In this document: piece by piece, positions 61,561-64,000 of the stretch | Numbering within the stretch: the stretch's first letter is position 1 | How the letters are laid out: each line of letters opens with the position of its first letter | NCBI GenBank assembly: GCA_026169195.1 | Contig: JAPFEH010000015.1 | Coordinates: forward strand, 1-64,000 | Direction of reading: 5' to 3' | Source of the DNA: Dysosmobacter sp. | Lineage (GTDB): Bacteria > Bacillota > Clostridia > Oscillospirales > Oscillospiraceae | Length of the DNA stretch: 64,000 nucleotides | Translations under genes and position numbers: made by a program | Notes under the pieces: model-generated | What the model saw: only the letters and a program-made list of their open reading frames with translations | Database searches by the model: none | Told to the model about the DNA's origin: nothing

Positions 61561-62517
61561 ATGAACCATTTTTTGGCGCTGCTGCTGGGCTTTTTGGTGG
61601 ATCTTGCGGTGGGAGATCCCCGCTGGCTGCCCCATCCGGTTCAGGGGATGGGCTGGCTGATCGGAAAACTGGAGCCGCCTCTGCGGCGGCTTTTGCCAAA
61701 AACAGACAAGGGAGAGCTGGCAGGCGGCGTTTTTCTGGTGGTGCTGGTCGTGGGATTGACGGGAATTTCCACCATGGGCGTCCTGTGGGCGGCAGAGGAG
61801 ATCCATCCGGCGCTGTGCGCGGCGTTGGAGGTGGTGATCTGCTGGCAGATTCTGGCGGTCAGGTCGCTGCGGACGGAAACCATGAAAGTGGTGCGGGCGC
61901 TGGAGCATGGTTCTTTAGAGGACGGGCGGCGGGCTGTCGGCATGGTGGTCGGACGGGACACGGACTGCCTTTCGGAGGAAGAGGTGCTGGCGGCTGATGT
62001 GGAGACCGTGGCAGAAAATACTGCCGACGGGGTTCTTGCCCCGCTGATGTGGGCAGCGCTTTTGGGACCGGTAGGCGGGATGTGCTATAAGGCGGTCAAT
62101 ACCATGGATTCCATGGTGGGATACCGGAATGAACAGTACCTGTATTTCGGCAGAGCGGCGGCATTGCTGGACGATGCCTGCAACTTTTTCCCCGCCCGTA
62201 TCGGCGGTGTGCTGATGTGTCTGGCAGCGTATTTCGGCTATGACGGAAAAAACGCCTTCCGGATGTTTTTTCGGGACCGGAAAAACCACCGGTCGCCCAA
62301 TTCTGCCCATACGGAGGCTGCCTGCGCCGGAGCCTTGGGGCTGCAGCTGGGCGGCACCCATCTCTATTTTGGCAAGCCGGTGGAAAAACCGGTGATCGGA
62401 GACCGGCAGAGACCGGTCTGCCGGAAGGATGTAAAACGGGCAAATGATTTAGGACTGTTGACGGCTGTACTGGCGTTGCTGCTGTTTGTTGTGCTGCCGC
62501 TGTGTCTGACATTGTGA
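61561..62517 (+). CDS. cbiB: Adenosylcobinamide-phosphate synthase CbiB
   Basis: The 318-residue membrane protein joins aminopropanol phosphate to adenosylcobyrate. It has about four to five membrane helices and the motifs VDLAVGDPRWLPHPVQGMGW near residue 14, VGRDTDCLSEEEV near 129, ADGVLAPLMWA near 155, and RKNHRSPNSAHTEAACAGAL near 240. GGAGGAAGACC precedes the ATG. The substrate donor is produced by the PLP enzyme encoded next. Confidence 0.95.
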   Translation: MNHFLALLLGFLVDLAVGDPRWLPHPVQGMGWLIGKLEPPLRRLLPKTDKGELAGGVFLVVLVVGLTGISTMGVLWAAEEIHPALCAALEVVICWQILAVRSLRTETMKVVRALEHGSLEDGRRAVGMVVGRDTDCLSEEEVLAADVETVAENTADGVLAPLMWAALLGPVGGMCYKAVNTMDSMVGYRNEQYLYFGRAAALLDDACNFFPARIGGVLMCLAAYFGYDGKNAFRMFFRDRKNHRSPNSAHTEAACAGALGLQLGGTHLYFGKPVEKPVIGDRQRPVCRKDVKRANDLGLLTAVLALLLFVVLPLCLTL

Positions 62518-62533
62518 TGAGCGGGAGGGGCAT

Positions 62534-63586
62534 ATGACCATAGAACATGGAGGAGATCTGGTTTCCGTCCGGGGAATTTACGAAGGAGCGCTGCTGGACC
62601 TGTCGGTCAACTGCAACCCCCTTGGGCCTCCGCCGCAGGCGCTGCAGGCTGCGCGGGATGCACTGGAAGCGGTGACAGCCTATCCGGACCCTTTGTGTCG
62701 GGATTTGCGGCAGGCAATTGCACAAAAGGACGGCGTTTGTCCGGATCAGATTTTCTGCGGCAGCGGAGCAGCGGATGTGATTTTCCGTCTGGCTCTGGCG
62801 CTGCGGCCTGCGGAGGCGCTGCTGACAGCGCCCGCCTTTTCCGAGTATGAGGGTGCTTTGACTCAGGTTGGCTGCACGTGCCGGTTTCATCACTTGCGTC
62901 AGGAGGATGCGTTTGATGTGACGGCGTCCATTCTGGAGCAGATCTGCCCGCCGGTGTCGCTGGTGATCCTGTGCAGCCCCAACAATCCGACCGGACGGCT
63001 GATTCCGGAGCCGCTGCTGCTTCGGATTCTGGCGCGCTGTCAGGAAGTGGGGGCCATGCTGGTGGTCGATGAGTGCTTTTTGCCGCTGGCTCAGGCGGGG
63101 AACGGGATGGCGCCGTATTTGAAGGACCATCCGAATCTCTTTTTGCTGCGGGCGTTTACCAAGACCTATGCGATCCCCGGACTGCGGCTGGGATACGGGC
63201 TGGGAGCGCCGGAATGGATCGAAGAACTGCTGGGCTGGGGACCGTGCTGGAATGTCTCCGGCCCCGCACAGGCGGCGGGAGCTGCCTGCTGCGCACTGCC
63301 CGACTGGCCGGCTGAGGGGCGGAAGCTGCTGGAGCGGCAGCGTCCGGTTCTGCTGGCAGGATTGACGGAGCTTGGCTGTCAGGTGATCTCCGGCAGCGCC
63401 AACTACCTGCTGTTCCGCCTGCCGGAAGTGAAAAATTTGAAGGAGCGGCTGCTGCGGCGGGGCGTGCTGGTGCGCAGCTGTGCCAATTACAGAGGGCTTG
63501 GTCCGGACTGGTACCGTGTGGCCGTGCGGGATGAGACGGAGCAGGAACGATTTTTGCGTGCGCTGCGCGTGGAACTGGAGAGGTGA
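62534..63586 (+). CDS. cobD: L-threonine-O-3-phosphate decarboxylase CobD (PLP enzyme)
   Basis: The 350-residue fold-type I PLP enzyme resembles histidinol-phosphate aminotransferase. It has [15 protein letters not shown] near residue 22, [15 protein letters not shown] near 147, and the PLP lysine in [17 protein letters not shown] near 205. Its placement between cbiB and cbiP argues for threonine-phosphate decarboxylase, which makes aminopropanol phosphate, over a role in histidine synthesis. The ATG lies 16 bp after the cbiB stop. Confidence 0.9.
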   Translation: MTIEHGGDLVSVRGIYEGALLDLSVNCNPLGPPPQALQAARDALEAVTAYPDPLCRDLRQAIAQKDGVCPDQIFCGSGAADVIFRLALALRPAEALLTAPAFSEYEGALTQVGCTCRFHHLRQEDAFDVTASILEQICPPVSLVILCSPNNPTGRLIPEPLLLRILARCQEVGAMLVVDECFLPLAQAGNGMAPYLKDHPNLFLLRAFTKTYAIPGLRLGYGLGAPEWIEELLGWGPCWNVSGPAQAAGAACCALPDWPAEGRKLLERQRPVLLAGLTELGCQVISGSANYLLFRLPEVKNLKERLLRRGVLVRSCANYRGLGPDWYRVAVRDETEQERFLRALRVELER

Positions 63587-63588
63587 GT

Positions 63589-64000
63589 ATGGGAAGATCC
63601 ATTATGGTGCAGGGGACAACGTCCAATGCGGGAAAAAGCTTTCTGGCGGCAGCCCTATGCCGGATTTTCAAGCAGGACGGGTATGCGGTGGCGCCCTTTA
63701 AGTCCCAGAATATGGCGCTGAACTCCTTTATCACGGCAGACGGTTTGGAAATGGGCAGGGCGCAGGTTATGCAGGCGGAGGCCGCAGGCATCGTCCCCAC
63801 GGTGGAGATGAACCCCGTTTTGCTCAAACCGACCAATGACACCGGTTCGCAGGTCATTGTCAATGGCGAGGTGCGGGGCATTATGAGCGCCCGTGGTTAT
63901 TTTGCCTATAAAAAAGAACTGATACCGGATGTGATGAAGGCCTATCGTGCGCTGTCGTCAAAGTATGATATCGTGGTTCTGGAGGGGGCCGGCAGTCCGG
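63589..64000 (+). CDS. cbiP: Cobyric acid synthase CbiP, N-terminal part (cut by the window end)
   Basis: About 137 residues are visible. They start [20 protein letters not shown], with a P-loop-like ATP site, then [12 protein letters not shown] near residue 38 and [17 protein letters not shown] near 74. This matches the synthetase domain of CbiP/CobQ, which amidates four side chains (b, d, e and g) of adenosylcobyrinate diamide. The glutaminase half lies beyond the window. It starts two bases after the cobD stop. Confidence 0.95.
   Translation, partial: MGRSIMVQGTTSNAGKSFLAAALCRIFKQDGYAVAPFKSQNMALNSFITADGLEMGRAQVMQAEAAGIVPTVEMNPVLLKPTNDTGSQVIVNGEVRGIMSARGYFAYKKELIPDVMKAYRALSSKYDIVVLEGAGSP

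Overview
The window looks like chromosome of a moderately GC-rich, anaerobic, spore-forming Firmicute, most likely a clostridial gut-type organism of the Oscillospiraceae. The grounds are: a complete division and cell-wall (dcw) core headed by mraZ; a SpoIVB-type sporulation protease; a MurE with the DNPR signature of meso-diaminopimelate addition; RNase Y; a FakA/Asp23 pair; and an oxygen-independent cobalamin pathway with a CbiMNQO cobalt importer. Strong promoters (TTGACA-17-TATAAT type), AGGAGG ribosome binding sites and U-tailed hairpins are easy to read throughout. No rRNA, tRNA, CRISPR array or prophage was seen.

Layout. 1-1.7 kb: the end of a probable IS3-type insertion sequence, a 70-residue protein, and a lipoprotein gene broken by a three-copy 7-bp repeat. 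1.7-7.9 kb: small metabolic and regulatory genes (metallo-beta-lactamase fold enzyme, XRE-cupin regulator, acetyltransferase, BioY, family 4 uracil-DNA glycosylase, a regulator with zinc ribbon and membrane anchor, an unusual amidase). 8.1-9.7 kb: rny. 9.8-11.5 kb: a two-gene SufCB module. 11.6-18.4 kb: ferritin-like protein, cytidylate-kinase-like protein, DUF2461 and HD proteins, fakA with asp23, then rsmD-coaD-coiled-coil protein. 18.6-32.1 kb: the dcw cluster mraZ-rsmH-ftsL-pbp-murE-mraY-ftsW-murG-murA-ftsQ-ftsZ, without murC, murD or murF. 32.3-34.5 kb: spoIVB followed by two accessory genes and a decayed second copy of the spoIVB 3' end. 34.6-36.6 kb: birA (no DNA-binding domain) and a split chromate transporter pair. 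36.7-50.3 kb: mainly minus-strand genes (PepD, PqqD-like protein, OPT transporter, YgiQ radical SAM enzyme, sugar isomerase, TauE exporter, RluA, ABC-F ATPase). 50.46-64 kb: an adenosylcobalamin riboswitch with its terminator, then cbiMNQO-cbiD-cbiF-cbiG-cbiH-cbiJ-cbiET-cbiA-cobT-cbiB-cobD-cbiP, cut off by the window end.

The B12 operon imports cobalt, then carries out most corrin-ring methylations and contraction, amidation, aminopropanol attachment and activation of the lower base. CbiL, CbiC, a cobaltochelatase, CobU and CobS are not in the window and may lie just past its end. The dcw cluster makes lipid II and builds the divisome. I found no clearly new multigene system. The most unusual items are the 7-bp repeat frameshift in the lipoprotein gene, the duplicated spoIVB tail around accessory genes, an amidase family member lacking the usual first zinc-ligand motif, the regulator with a palindromic operator, and the attenuator-like OPT leader.
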